DNA from: Branchiostoma floridae
Taxonomy: Eukaryota; Chordata; Leptocardii; Amphioxiformes; Branchiostomatidae
NCBI RefSeq assembly: GCF_000003815.2
Contig: NC_049993.1
Coordinates: 10,750,560 to 10,780,806 of the forward strand
DNA length: 30,247 nt
Direction: 5' to 3'
Shown here: positions 1 to 8,333 of the stretch, one piece after another
How the letters are laid out: each line of letters starts with the position of its first letter
Numbering within the stretch: the first letter of the stretch is position 1
Program-made: the position numbers and the translations under genes
The notes under the pieces: generated by a model
What the model saw: the letters and a program-made list of their open reading frames with translations, nothing else
The model's database searches: none
What the model was told of the DNA's origin: nothing

Positions 1-242
1 AAGCGCCCATCAGGTCAATTTGGGCATCTCTTGAATAAAGAAAGGTTCAAATAAACAAAGACAAAGCAACAAATTTAACCCCGTGGAGAAACGGTTGTCA
101 TATTGTTTAATAAACATGTCATGCATTCAACCACAGGCTGTGTTTGCGTGTTCTCGTCGTGGTATCAGAAAATGGTGTGAACTGTACATTGAAGACAATC
201 AAAGCTAACCGAAAATATCCTTTCGAGGATATGTAACAGGAA
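1..242. other. left flank, no gene seen
   Basis: No coding exon is recognisable here. The last six bases (237-242, CAGGAA) are repeated at 5383-5388 on the far side of the inverted-repeat element and are read as its target-site duplication. By position this stretch should belong to the first intron of the paralogous receptor gene whose exon 1 lies at 6561-6651. Confidence 0.5.
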
Positions 243-295
243 AGTAGTATAGTAGACACGCTGGTATCATTTATTCAGGCGGTGCAAGGTGGTGC

Positions 296-541
296 AGGTC
301 AGAGGTCAAATATGATTTATTCAGGCGGCGAAGTAGTATAGTAGGGAAAGGATCACTATCATTATTCAGGCGCAAGGTGGTGCAGGTCAGGGGTCACATA
401 GCATTTATTCAGGCATAGGTAGGTCAGAGCTCAAATATGATTTATTCAGGCGGAGCATGTCAAAGGTCAGATATAATTTATTCAGGCGGAGCAAGTCAAG
501 GGTCAGATATGATTTATTCAGGCGGTGCAGGTCAGAGGTCA
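296..541 (+). promoter_or_regulatory. array of DR1-like AGGTCA repeats, left arm
   Basis: Six pairs of AGGTCA-like hexamers spaced by one base lie at 296-308, 384-396, 421-433, 457-469, 493-505 and 529-541. The first and last are perfect (AGGTCA G AGGTCA). Most are followed by a TTTATTCAGGCGG-type unit. DR1 is the known binding layout of RXR, HNF4 and COUP-TF nuclear receptors. The array sits about 190 bp upstream of the Bcl-2-like start codon, so it could act as its promoter, or it could simply be subterminal transposase-binding repeats. The pattern is seen; the binding is inference. Confidence 0.5.
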
Positions 542-730
542 TCGTCTGGCGGCAAAATCTAGGGGAATAGGTATTTTCTTATATCTGAGCAGGAGTTAGG
601 CCAACCTTTTGATACATCCCACCCGCCCCCAGATGAACCTCCCCCATCCCCAATCGTGAACGACATGCCCTTATTTGGCCTGGTTCCAAGTCGTCAATCA
701 ACCGGTTAAATCTGCTGAGATCAGTCTTTA

Positions 731-1237
731 ATGGATGCACTGAAAGCGCAAACAACAGACGTCTTTCGCCAGTTACTATATCACAAAGCCCCAGGCTTCT
801 TTCCTGAATACAGACACCCCAGTTCGGCGGCGTACGTAAAAGTAGTACAATGGGTGGATGCGATCTCGGCGGAAGGGGAATATGGACAGATTATCGACAA
901 TTTCATGGCCAACGTACCCGACGCGAGGGATGGGCTGAAAACGGTGCTCGAAAAAGTACTGCGAGAAGAACGATTAAACTGGGGTCGACTCGTTATCGCA
1001 ATGTCTTTCGCCGTGGACGTGTTTGTTAACTTCCACGAACGGTATGACAAAAATACCGACGCCATCTCCACCGAGTTAGCAACGTTGATTTGCGACTATG
1101 CGGGAAACTGGTTGTTACGCCGTCGTGGATGGGACGGGTGGCTTGATCGTCGGCAACACGACAAGTACCCATCGTTTGTACAGTGTCTTTGTTGGCTTCT
1201 CACTGCACACGTTTGCATCATCGATATCGTGACGTAA
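731..1237 (+). CDS. Bcl-2-family protein (BH1/BH2, C-terminal hydrophobic tail)
   Basis: A 168-residue uninterrupted reading frame starting at the first ATG after the subterminal repeats. The BH1 hallmark NWGR is at residues 83-86, inside a hydrophobic helix (to about 100). A BH2-like segment follows: W127, then G133-W134-D135, with the usual seven-residue W-to-W spacing. The 44-residue NWGR-to-W distance matches cellular Bcl-2 proteins. Residues 8-20 resemble the first helix of the fold. A weak BH3 candidate lies around 38-45 (V38, W41, D43). The tail 149-167 is hydrophobic and could anchor the protein in mitochondrial or ER membrane. The family controls outer mitochondrial membrane permeabilisation in apoptosis; whether this member protects or kills cannot be told from sequence. 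It points inward in the left arm of a foldback element and has a damaged twin in the other arm. No intron is needed, unlike typical animal Bcl-2 genes, so retro-capture or viral origin is possible. Confidence 0.8.
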   Translation: MDALKAQTTDVFRQLLYHKAPGFFPEYRHPSSAAYVKVVQWVDAISAEGEYGQIIDNFMANVPDARDGLKTVLEKVLREERLNWGRLVIAMSFAVDVFVNFHERYDKNTDAISTELATLICDYAGNWLLRRRGWDGWLDRRQHDKYPSFVQCLCWLLTAHVCIIDIVT

Positions 1238-1329
1238 ATTTTGCGACTGAACACGCCCGAACACGTTAAAACACGCCCACGAACGGTACGCTGGTTGGCC
1301 AACGCTAGATGTAATGTTGATTTACATAA

Positions 1330-2870
1330 TTGCATAAGATTATTGCTTTGGAGTAGCTATACGTGTTGCTCCGGAGTAAAAACACTGCTCCGGAGTATGC
1401 TCCGGAGTAAGTGAGTAACTATATTTGTTGTAAGTATGTATATCTGTCACGCACGTACGAACATATCTATATGTACATGCAGTAAAACATTGCTTTGGAG
1501 TAACGTATAGTGTTGCTCCGGAGCAAAAACACTGCTCCGGAGTAAAAAATACTGCTCCGGAGTAAATGAGTAAGTATATTTGGTGTAATAAGTTAGTATA
1601 TTTGTCATGTACGTACGAACATATCTATATGTACATGCAGTGAAACATTGCTTTGGAGTAACTATACGTGTTGCTCTGGAGTAAAACACTGCTCCGGAGT
1701 AAAAATACTGCTCCGGAGTATGCTCCGGAGTAAATGAGTAAGTATATTTGTTGTAATAAGTTAGTATATTTGCCATGTACGTACGAACATATACCATCTA
1801 TATGTAAATGCAGTGAATCATTGCTTTGGAGTAGCTATACGTGTTGCTCCGGAGTAAAATAAACTGCTCCGGAGTAAAAAATAAACTGCTCCGGAGTAAA
1901 ATAACTGCTCCGGAGTAAAATAACTGCTCCGGAGTATGCACGTACGAACATANNNNNNNNNNNNNNNNNNNNNNNNNNNNNNNNNNNNNNNNNNNNNNNN
2001 NNNNNNNNNNNNNNNNNNNNNNNNNNNNNNNNNNNNNNNNNNNNNNNNNNNNGAGTAACGTATAGTGTTGCTCCGGAGCAAAAACACTGCTCCGGAGTAA
2101 AAAATACTGCTCCGGAGTAAATGAGTAAGTATATTTGTTGTAATAAGTTAGTATATTCGTCATGTACGTACGAACATATCTATATGTACATGCAGTGAAA
2201 CATGCTTTTGGAGTAACTATACGTGTTGCTCTGGAGTAAAACACTGCTCCGGAGTAAAAATACTGCTCCGGAGTATGCTCCGGAGTAAATGAGTAAGTAT
2301 ATTTGTTGTAATAAGTTAGTATATTTGCCATGTACGTACGAACATATACCATCTATATGTAAATGCAGTGAATCATTGCTTTGGAGTAGCTATACGTGTT
2401 GCTCCGGAGTAAAATAAACTGCTCCGGAGTAAAAAATAAACTGCTCCGGAGTAAAAATAAACTGCTCCGGAGTAAAATAAACTGCTCCGGAGTAAAATAA
2501 AACTGCTCCGAAGTATGCTCCGGAGTAAATGAGTAAGTATATTTGTTGTAATAAGTTAGTATATTTGCCATGTACGTACGAACATATACCATCTATATGT
2601 AAATGCAGTGAATCATTGCTTTGGAGTAGCTATACGTGTTGCTCCGGAGTAAAATAAACTGCCCCGGAGTAAAAATAAACTGCTCCGGAGTAAAAGAAAA
2701 CTGCTCCGGAGTAAAATAAACTGCTCCGGAGTAAATAAACTGCTCCGGAGTATGCTCCGGAGTAAATGAGTAAGTATATTTGTTATAGGTAAGCATATTT
2801 GTCATGTACGTACGGACATATGCCATCTATATGTACATGCAGGAAATCATTGCTTTGTAGTAAGTAGCCT
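1330..2870. repeat. CTCCGGAG satellite, expanded left copy
   Basis: Short units of about 15-20 bp built on TGCTCCGGAGTAAAA(TAA) are repeated many times. They sit in higher-order units that begin near ACCATCTATATGTAAATGCAGTG (about 1793, 2348, 2588; later spacing about 240 and 234 bp) and also contain CATGTACGTACGAACATA. The open frames through it on the minus strand share one repetitive peptide and are by-products of the repeat. The right arm has only one full set, so the left array has expanded by local duplication. Confidence 0.85.
1953..2052. other. assembly gap (100 N)
   Basis: Exactly 100 N characters interrupt the satellite, the usual placeholder for a gap of unknown size. The true satellite length in the left arm is therefore unknown. 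Confidence 0.98.
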
Positions 2871-2978
2871 TATACGTGTCTGTTATGTAGGCATATATCA
2901 ACACAACACAAAAGACACTTGTGTACGGTGATCCTGTTTCTCAACACTTTACTATCACTTGACGGCGATCAAATTGTA

Positions 2979-3494
2979 TTAAGGAATTCGCTTCGTCTGT
3001 TTGATGACACGTTGAAGAACATCGCCTGGCTGGTGAGGTAGTGCGATGGACCAGTCTCGATAGAGTGTCCACTCCTCCTCGTCACCGCTGTGGTAGCCGC
3101 TGTCGTAGCCGGTACATTCACTTTCATCAGATGAAACCGTCCCGGAGGACACATCTGTCCCTGTATCACTCTCGGAACCACTTTGGTCGCTGTCGGTTTC
3201 TTCTGTGGAGTCTCCCTGCTCGGAGCCCATCACAGATTCGGCGTCTGAGACGCTTTCTTCATCTTGTGACGCAGTCGAATCCCCATCTTCGTAACCAACC
3301 GTGTCCGTGTCGTTTTCAGATGACACGTCGGAGTCGTCGAAAACATCGCGCTCCCGGTAAGAGCCCGTCTCGGCATCAACGACGACTTCTCCCGAGGCAA
3401 CATCTGACTCGTCTCGGTGTTTTCTTTCCAGATGGCGCTCGAGGTTGAACGCACGATCAAATTCCCGATCACAAATTTTGCAGACGTGAGGCAT
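2979..3494 (-). CDS. C2H2 zinc-finger protein with long acidic tail
   Basis: The reading frame is intact and sits alone at the centre of the foldback element. I chose the ATG at 3494 (171 residues), which puts the finger at the N-terminus; an in-frame upstream ATG at 3563 would give 194 residues. The finger reads MPHVCKICDREF..., with Cys-x2-Cys, twelve residues, then His-x4-His, the classic C2H2 layout. A long stretch rich in Asp, Glu and Ser follows, then a short basic/hydrophobic end. One finger plus an acidic region suggests a small DNA-binding or regulatory protein, perhaps acting on the element's own repeats, but that is inference. The reading frame is unrelated to any transposase I recognise. 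The overlapping plus-strand frame at 3041-3448 is a shadow of this gene. Confidence 0.65.
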   Translation of the reverse strand: MPHVCKICDREFDRAFNLERHLERKHRDESDVASGEVVVDAETGSYRERDVFDDSDVSSENDTDTVGYEDGDSTASQDEESVSDAESVMGSEQGDSTEETDSDQSGSESDTGTDVSSGTVSSDESECTGYDSGYHSGDEEEWTLYRDWSIALPHQPGDVLQRVIKQTKRIP

Positions 3495-3676
3495 ACTTTT
3501 TTGTTCGGTGGACAGAAGGAAAATGATTCGATATTGATGTGCACACATATATTTGTCGCGCATTTAGGTTTTTAGGGATCGTACGTTTTACATCCTGTAT
3601 ACACCCTGTATGCATCTACGTTTCAGACATGACAACTATACTTCAATACCGAGAATGCAATTAAGGCATACGTAGG

Positions 3677-3735
3677 CCGTATACAGGATATAGTATACAG
3701 GATATAGTATACAGGATATAGTATACAGGATATAG
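3677..3735. repeat. 15-bp tandem repeat, four copies
   Basis: TATACAGGATATAGT is repeated four times head to tail, just at the junction between the central unique segment and the right arm. Related text (TACATCCTGTATACACCCTGTATG) occurs in the other orientation at about 3588-3613, so the two can pair as a hairpin near the junction. Confidence 0.8.
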
Positions 3736-3736
3736 T

Positions 3737-4325
3737 TTATTTTACTCCGGAGCAGTTTATTTTTACTCCAGAGCAGTTTATTTTTACTCCGGAGCAGTTT
3801 ATTTTACTCCGGAGCAACACGTATAGCTACTCCAAAGCAATGATTCACTGCATTTACATATAGATGGTATATGTTCGTACGTACATGGCAAATATACTAA
3901 CTTATTACAACAAATATACTTACTCATTTACTCCGGAGCATACTCCGGAGCAGTATTTTTACTCCGGAGCAGTGTTTTACTCCGGAGCAACACGTATAGT
4001 TACTCCAAAGCAATGTTTCACTGCATGTACATATAGATATGTTCGTACGTACATGACAAATATACTAACTTATTACACCAAATATACTTACTCATTTACT
4101 CCGGAGCAGTATTTTTTACTCCGGAGCAGTGTTTTTGCTCCGGAGCAACACTATACGTTACTCCAAAGCAATGTTTTACTGCATGTACATATAGATATGT
4201 TCGTACGTGCGTGACAGATATACATACTTACAACAAATATAGTTACTCACTTACTCCGGAGCATACTCCGGAGCAGTGTTTTTACTCCGGAGCAACACGT
4301 ATAGCTACTCCAAAGCAATAATCTT
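3737..4325. repeat. CTCCGGAG satellite, right copy
   Basis: Same repeat family as 1330-2870 in inverted orientation, with fewer short units and a single set of higher-order units. It gives the unexpanded state for comparison. Confidence 0.8.
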
Positions 4326-4428
4326 ATGCAATTATGTAAATCAACATTACATCTAGCGTTGGCCAACCAGCGTACCGTTCGTGGGCGTGTTTTAACGTGT
4401 TCGGGCGTGTTCAGTCGCAAAATTTACG

Positions 4429-4932
4429 TCACGATATCGATGATGCAAACGTGTGCAGTGAGAAGCCAACAAAGACACTGTACAAACGATGGGTACTTGT
4501 CGTGTTGCCGACGATCAAGCCACCCGTCCCATCCACGACGGCGTAACAACCAGTTTCCGGCAAATAGTCGCAAATCAACGTTGCTAACTCGGTGGAGATG
4601 GCGTCGGTATTTTTGTCATACCGTTCGTGGAAGTTAACAAACACGTCCACGGCGAAAGACATTGCGATAACGAGTCGACCCCAGTTTAATCGTTCCTCTC
4701 GCAGTACTTTTTCGAGCACCGTTTTCAGCCCATCCCTCACGTCGGGTACGTTGGCCATGAAATTGTCGATAATCTGTCCATATTCCCCTTCCGCCGAGAT
4801 CGCATCCACCCATTGTACTACTTTTACGTACGCCGCCGAACTGGGGTGTCTGTATTCAGGAAAGAAGCCTGGGGCTTTGTGATATAGTAACTGGCGAAAG
4901 GCGTCTGTTGTTTGCGCTTTCAGTGCATCCAT
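4429..4932 (-). pseudogene. Bcl-2-family gene copy, frameshifted before BH2
   Basis: This is the right-arm twin of 731-1237, almost identical over the first 123 residues, including the NWGR BH1 motif. A 2-bp net length difference at about 4560 then shifts the frame. The tail is unrelated (LPETGCYAVVDG...) and lacks the W-x6-W BH2 pattern and the hydrophobic anchor. The DNA downstream still matches the left copy, so the BH2 and anchor codons are present but out of frame. The left copy is taken as the intact one because its BH2 spacing fits the family. A shortened protein of 167 residues could still be made, so this copy might also be a variant rather than dead. Confidence 0.65.
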
Positions 4933-5119
4933 TAAAGACTGATCTCAGCAGATTTAACCGGTTGATTGACTTAGAGACTTGGAACCAGGCCAAATAAGGG
5001 CATGTCGTTCACGATTGGGGAGGTTCATCTGGGGGCGGGGGGGATGTATCAAAAGGTTGGCCTAACTCCTGCTCAGATATAAGAAAATACCTATTCCCCT
5101 AGATTTTGCCGCCAGACGA

Positions 5120-5329
5120 TGACCTCTGACCTGCACCGCCTGAATAAATCATATCTGACCTTTGACATGCTCCGCCTGAATAAATCATATTTGACCTCTG
5201 ACCTGCCTATGCCTGAATAAATGCTATGTGACCCCTGACCTGCACCACCTTGCGCCTGAATAATGATAGTGATCCTGTCCCTACTATACTACTTCGCCGC
5301 CTGAATAAATCATATTTGACCTCTGACCT
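5120..5329 (-). promoter_or_regulatory. array of DR1-like AGGTCA repeats, right arm
   Basis: Mirror of the left array with five AGGTCA-like pairs at one-base spacing; the outermost (5317-5329) and innermost (5120-5132) pairs are perfect. One pair present in the left arm is missing here. Conservation of the hexamers in both arms could reflect function or just recent common origin of the arms. Confidence 0.5.
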
Positions 5330-5382
5330 GCACCACCTTGCACCGCCTGAATAAATGATACCAGCGTGTCTACTATACTACT

Positions 5383-6060
5383 CAGGAAACCTGTGAATAC
5401 ATACCTTGAAATTTCTGTATGTAATTTGACTTCTAATCACAAAGCAGATCTTGTTATGTTACATTATTACTACTGTTTTAGTCCTTTCAAACTTGGCCTC
5501 TTGAAGTCTGGGCTTGTTTTGTTATCGCTACGACAGTCTGTTTCCGTGCTATTTCCGAATACCCTGCAGTTGCTACAAGGAAGTAGGTGCAAAGGATCCC
5601 GCACTTGTGTTGTTTCAAAGCCTGTCTCTTTCTCGGAAGAACTTTTTCCAAAATATAGCACTATTCTATATAGGTCATCTAAAAGCCATTTGAGTCTGCC
5701 ACACTAAAACACAAATTTGAGGACAAACGCTAAATAATGACACCGGTCAATTTTGATACGGGACGGATCGGGAAATACGTGTGTGTAAGAATGTCGTTGC
5801 ACATTCATGTCATGTCATGTCATCATCTTAGCTTTGATTGTCTTCAATGTATGAGATTTGCCAGAACGTTCTGTGTCCAACGTTCTCCATCCAATGTATG
5901 CAACTTTGTCCAACAAGAGGGCCTCACAATCTGACTTTCGAGAATTAACTATACCACGTCCATTGATAAGGAAGTAAGTGGTTCGATCATGCAAAGTGAT
6001 TTGGGATATTTGTCACAAAAAATATCCCATAACTTTGGAGTTAGGGTCTTGTGACTAGAA
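5383..6060. other. non-coding, no gene recognised
   Basis: Short open frames only (largest 113 residues), none with a recognisable domain or splice-supported exon. It is read as first-intron or intergenic sequence of the left paralogue. The first six bases are the right-hand copy of the CAGGAA duplication. Confidence 0.4.
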
Positions 6061-6077
6061 TCGAAATATTCTGTTCG

Positions 6078-6145
6078 AACATTTTCGTAGCCTAGATGCC
6101 AGACTGCTTCCATGGCCTACACGGGCCAACTGAGCTAAATCCTGC
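6078..6145 (-). repeat. possible tRNA-derived SINE or tRNA pseudogene remnant
   Basis: On the minus strand a very tRNA-like A box (TTAGCTCAGTTGG, 6126-6138) is followed about 58 nt later by a B-box-like TGTTCGAACAG. The spacing exceeds that of a normal tRNA (about 44 nt) and no acceptor stem could be paired, so a functional tRNA is unlikely. A SINE head or chance match remains possible. Confidence 0.3.
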
Positions 6146-6560
6146 ACGATAGATATTATTAAGATCTGACTTGGAGTCTGGAACCTTTCCTATACTCGAA
6201 TCCCTAGCTCCGATTAGGTTCTTAGCACCTATATCCTCGCTCGGCTCAGCTGAAAGAACAACAAGTACATTGTACATTCTCTGGCTTGGAGCGCAAACCC
6301 GGAGATGAGAGCTACACATTGACCAATCAAAAAATACACTACATGTATAGAAAATGACCGTTCCAGTTTGAGTGAATGAAACCTTAGAGTTCGGTCTTTC
6401 TCAGCTTGTAACCTGTACAAAACGGGTGTGTTGCGCCTAAAAGCGGTTTACCTGTTGTGCGAAACGAAAAAAAAGACCTCAGTATGTTGAAAGGGACCAT
6501 CCTTCAGCTGTTATTCATACCGACCTAGACCTGAAATTGTCAGCACAGTATTACACATAC

Positions 6561-6651
6561 CTGAGACCGCTGAAGACAGGCAGAGTAGTAGACCGAGAAG
6601 TGACAGCGCGAGTAATGCATGCCCTTCACCTTTCGCATGGAACACTTCCAT
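6561..6651 (-). CDS. first coding exon (signal peptide) of a tandem paralogue of the receptor phosphatase
   Basis: The exon starts at ATG 6651 and codes for 30 residues plus one base, ending SLLGLLLCLSSAVS before a GTATGTG donor. It is clearly homologous to the first exon of the main gene (27610-27697): same MEV start, same SLLGLLLCLS core, the same phase-1 donor, and similar sequence in the 5' flank. It is a typical secretory signal peptide. No second exon was found between here and the left edge, so the rest of the gene, if intact, lies beyond position 1. The foldback element at 243-5382 would then lie in its first intron. Alternatively it is an orphan exon left by a partial duplication. 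Confidence 0.7.
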
Positions 6652-6750
6652 CGCGCAGAATACGATCCACTCCACTGCACTCCTACTGAAACTTTCCTCG
6701 GTCCTGCCTATAGTGGAAGTTCTCCCAGAGGACTGTTTTTTCTATCTATC

Positions 6751-6783
6751 ATTTCCTTGTGTGACGTTTCGGGAAGCGATCTT
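6751..6783 (-). promoter_or_regulatory. promoter block of the paralogue (ETS-like and half CRE)
   Basis: On the minus strand AAGATCGCTTCCCGAAACGTCACACAAGGAAAT aligns with 27815-27849 upstream of the main gene. The ETS-like AAGGAA core and the CGTCACAC part of a CRE are kept, but the full palindrome TGACGTCA is broken here. It lies about 100-130 bp upstream of the start codon. Confidence 0.45.
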
Positions 6784-7500
6784 AATCGACTTGAGTGAAG
6801 TCATGATCACACGTTTTCGTTGTGATGTGTGGTGAACCACGAAGACTACCTACATGCAATAGGCGCCACAAAACTATCATACAAGCACACGTTCAATGTA
6901 AAGAGGAAAGATTAACGTTTTCTGGCTACCGTTTTTTTAATGATCATTTCAATCGCAAACCAAATATGGCAGGTGGTAAGAACGTAGTTTTGATATAAGT
7001 AACCGCTTTCATGAATTCAAGATTCTGTAGCCTGTCTGGAGTTGTTAAACCGTAAAACTTCTCGCCTTTTTGCTGTTAATGTATTTCCTGCATGCAATAA
7101 TCTTTACCTTGAATCTTTACCTTGAACCACAACCAGTCGATACATTTACTGGGTAATAAGGCTGTCCTAGTTGTGGCGGTCAGTATGTGAAGTGGTACTT
7201 GAATAGGTCTGGATGCAGTCCCCATTCCTGCCCCAGTATAATGGAAATATAATGGAAACGATACTGATCTTAGCGTTGAGACTTAGTTCTGGGAATGTTA
7301 AATCTTATGGAGTCTCCGGTCCTTTGCAGAAATTCACCCTATTTTATGTTCTATTGTATAGGTTTTCACATGAGTTTTTTCTGCATCGTCATGGAAAATC
7401 ACAGGAAGCGACTTTTAAACACAGCCATGGTCATGCGCACTTCAACTCGGCGATGCGTGAAATGACCCAGACTAAAAACCTATGAAAGTCAACTCTGAGT
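6784..7500. other. non-coding, no gene recognised
   Basis: Upstream of the paralogue's promoter. The only open frame of note (7213-7485, 90 residues) has no recognisable domain or codon signal, and I see nothing else to report. Confidence 0.4.
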
Positions 7501-7541
7501 AGGGTGCCAACTCTGCGAGCGGGATATTGGGCTTATTCAGA

Positions 7542-7586
7542 TCACGTGACGTCATCACCCCTTGCTCACGTGTGCCGCCATCTTGG
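7542..7586 (+). promoter_or_regulatory. promoter-like cluster: E-box, CRE, YY1 site
   Basis: TCACGTGA (7542-7549) overlaps a full CRE TGACGTCA (7548-7555). A second CACGTG and a perfect YY1-type GCCGCCATCTTGG (7574-7586) follow within 45 bp. This grouping is typical of TATA-less promoters of broadly expressed animal genes. It lies just inside the start of the open frame described next. Confidence 0.45.
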
Positions 7587-7626
7587 GGTCCATGTGCTAC
7601 AGTACAGCGATGTACAGGCGAAGGTC

Positions 7627-7962
7627 ACTAAACAGTGTCCGAAGACAGTGAAGTGTCACGAAGGTGCACGATGTTTGACTATGCAAAGATCCTACAACCA
7701 CAAGTCTTATTTTCACCACATAAATCGGGTGGAAATTACCCATTTTGGATCGGTGAGGGAAAGTTTGACCCACTCCGGATCCCCGAGCACGGCAACAGTT
7801 GCTGTCCGGCTGACACGATTGGAATCGCGTTTGTTAATGGGGGAGCTAGACGAAGGCAACACTCATCTCGAGTGCCATCTCGAAATGCGATCGCTGTCAG
7901 AGGCACTTTCCACCCGACGGGTACCTGACTGGGTTCCTCTGAAGTACCATCGGTCTGACTAA
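7627..7962 (+). CDS. possible coding exon or short gene, unrecognised
   Basis: Two overlapping plus-strand frames are open here: one running to the stop at 7962 (upstream in-frame ATGs as far as 7504) and one from 7635 to 7928. They follow directly on the YY1/CRE cluster. I recognise no domain, and both frames being open suggests GC-rich sequence rather than proven coding. It could be a first exon of a gene, part of a transposon, or non-coding RNA. Treat as hypothetical. Confidence 0.2.
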   Translation, partial: TKQCPKTVKCHEGARCLTMQRSYNHKSYFHHINRVEITHFGSVRESLTHSGSPSTATVAVRLTRLESRLLMGELDEGNTHLECHLEMRSLSEALSTRRVPDWVPLKYHRSD

Positions 7963-8333
7963 TAGAGTTGCAATAATGTTGCGTAGGTTTATTCTGTATA
8001 CGTATTGCGTGCCAATTTAATCAACTTGTTTATGGTTAAATTTGTACTTGCATTTTGTGTCGTCAATCATGGTTTTCGTTCACTGTTGAGGTGATTGTTG
8101 AGGAATACGACGAGCTAAATTATACGTTATCGAATGGTGTGGTGATATGATATGATATGATATGAAATAACGTGAAATAACAATCTTTATATTGCCATGA
8201 GTAAACGTAACAATATCTGTACGTAACGACATTCTCTCTGACAGGTGGTCGCATTTAAACTAAGAAACAACGTTCATACCTGGGGAAGGGGGGTCGCGGA
8301 CTAGAGACAGGGGCACAGGACGCTAGTCAGTAT
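7963..8333. other. non-coding, short microsatellite
   Basis: A GATAT pentamer run lies at about 8139-8166. No gene is recognised. Confidence 0.4.

Larger units (their letters stand above)
243..1890 (+). repeat. left inverted-repeat arm
   Basis: This arm pairs with 3737-5382 in reverse complement. It differs by scattered substitutions, one extra DR1-type subterminal unit (about 480-510) and a 2-bp net difference inside the Bcl-2-like gene. The satellite at its inner end goes on far beyond the paired part (to about 2860), so the two arms are of unequal length. Confidence 0.85.
243..5382. mobile_element. long inverted-repeat (foldback) element carrying Bcl-2-like and zinc-finger genes
   Basis: The sequence beginning AGTAGTATAGTAGACACGC at 243 is the reverse complement of the sequence ending at 5382. 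The match continues inward for about 1.65 kb (243 to about 1890 against 5382 to about 3737). Outside both ends lies the same 6-mer CAGGAA (237-242 and 5383-5388), as expected for a transposon target-site duplication. The arms contain a DR1-like repeat array, a Bcl-2-like gene and CTCCGGAG satellite; the central 0.9 kb holds a zinc-finger gene. No transposase or polymerase was seen, so the element is probably non-autonomous. The superfamily is unknown: 6-bp duplications are reported for a few DNA-transposon groups such as IS3EU and Dada, but nothing else ties it to them. A palindromic assembly artefact is less likely because the arms differ by substitutions and indels. Confidence 0.85.
3737..5382 (-). 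repeat. right inverted-repeat arm
   Basis: Reverse complement of the left arm. It contains the frameshifted Bcl-2-like copy and a shorter satellite with one higher-order unit. Its outer end, ...GTGTCTACTATACTACT, is followed directly by the CAGGAA duplication. Confidence 0.85.

Noticed and set aside
1447-2826. Several minus-strand open frames sharing one Tyr/Thr-rich peptide
   Set aside because: They are translations of the 240-bp satellite. Their ends follow the repeat unit, one crosses the N gap, and no start context or domain supports them.
1330-2870. Possible CRISPR-like array
   Set aside because: The repeats are tandem satellite units without distinct spacers of even length, in a eukaryotic genome.
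3041-3448. Arg/His-rich plus-strand open frame
   Set aside because: It is the antisense shadow of the acidic region of the zinc-finger gene.
3864-4214. Plus-strand open frame of 116 residues
   Set aside because: Same satellite translated in the right arm; mirror of the left artefact.
6078-6145. Functional tRNA gene
   Set aside because: The A to B box distance is too long and no acceptor or T stem pairs could be formed.
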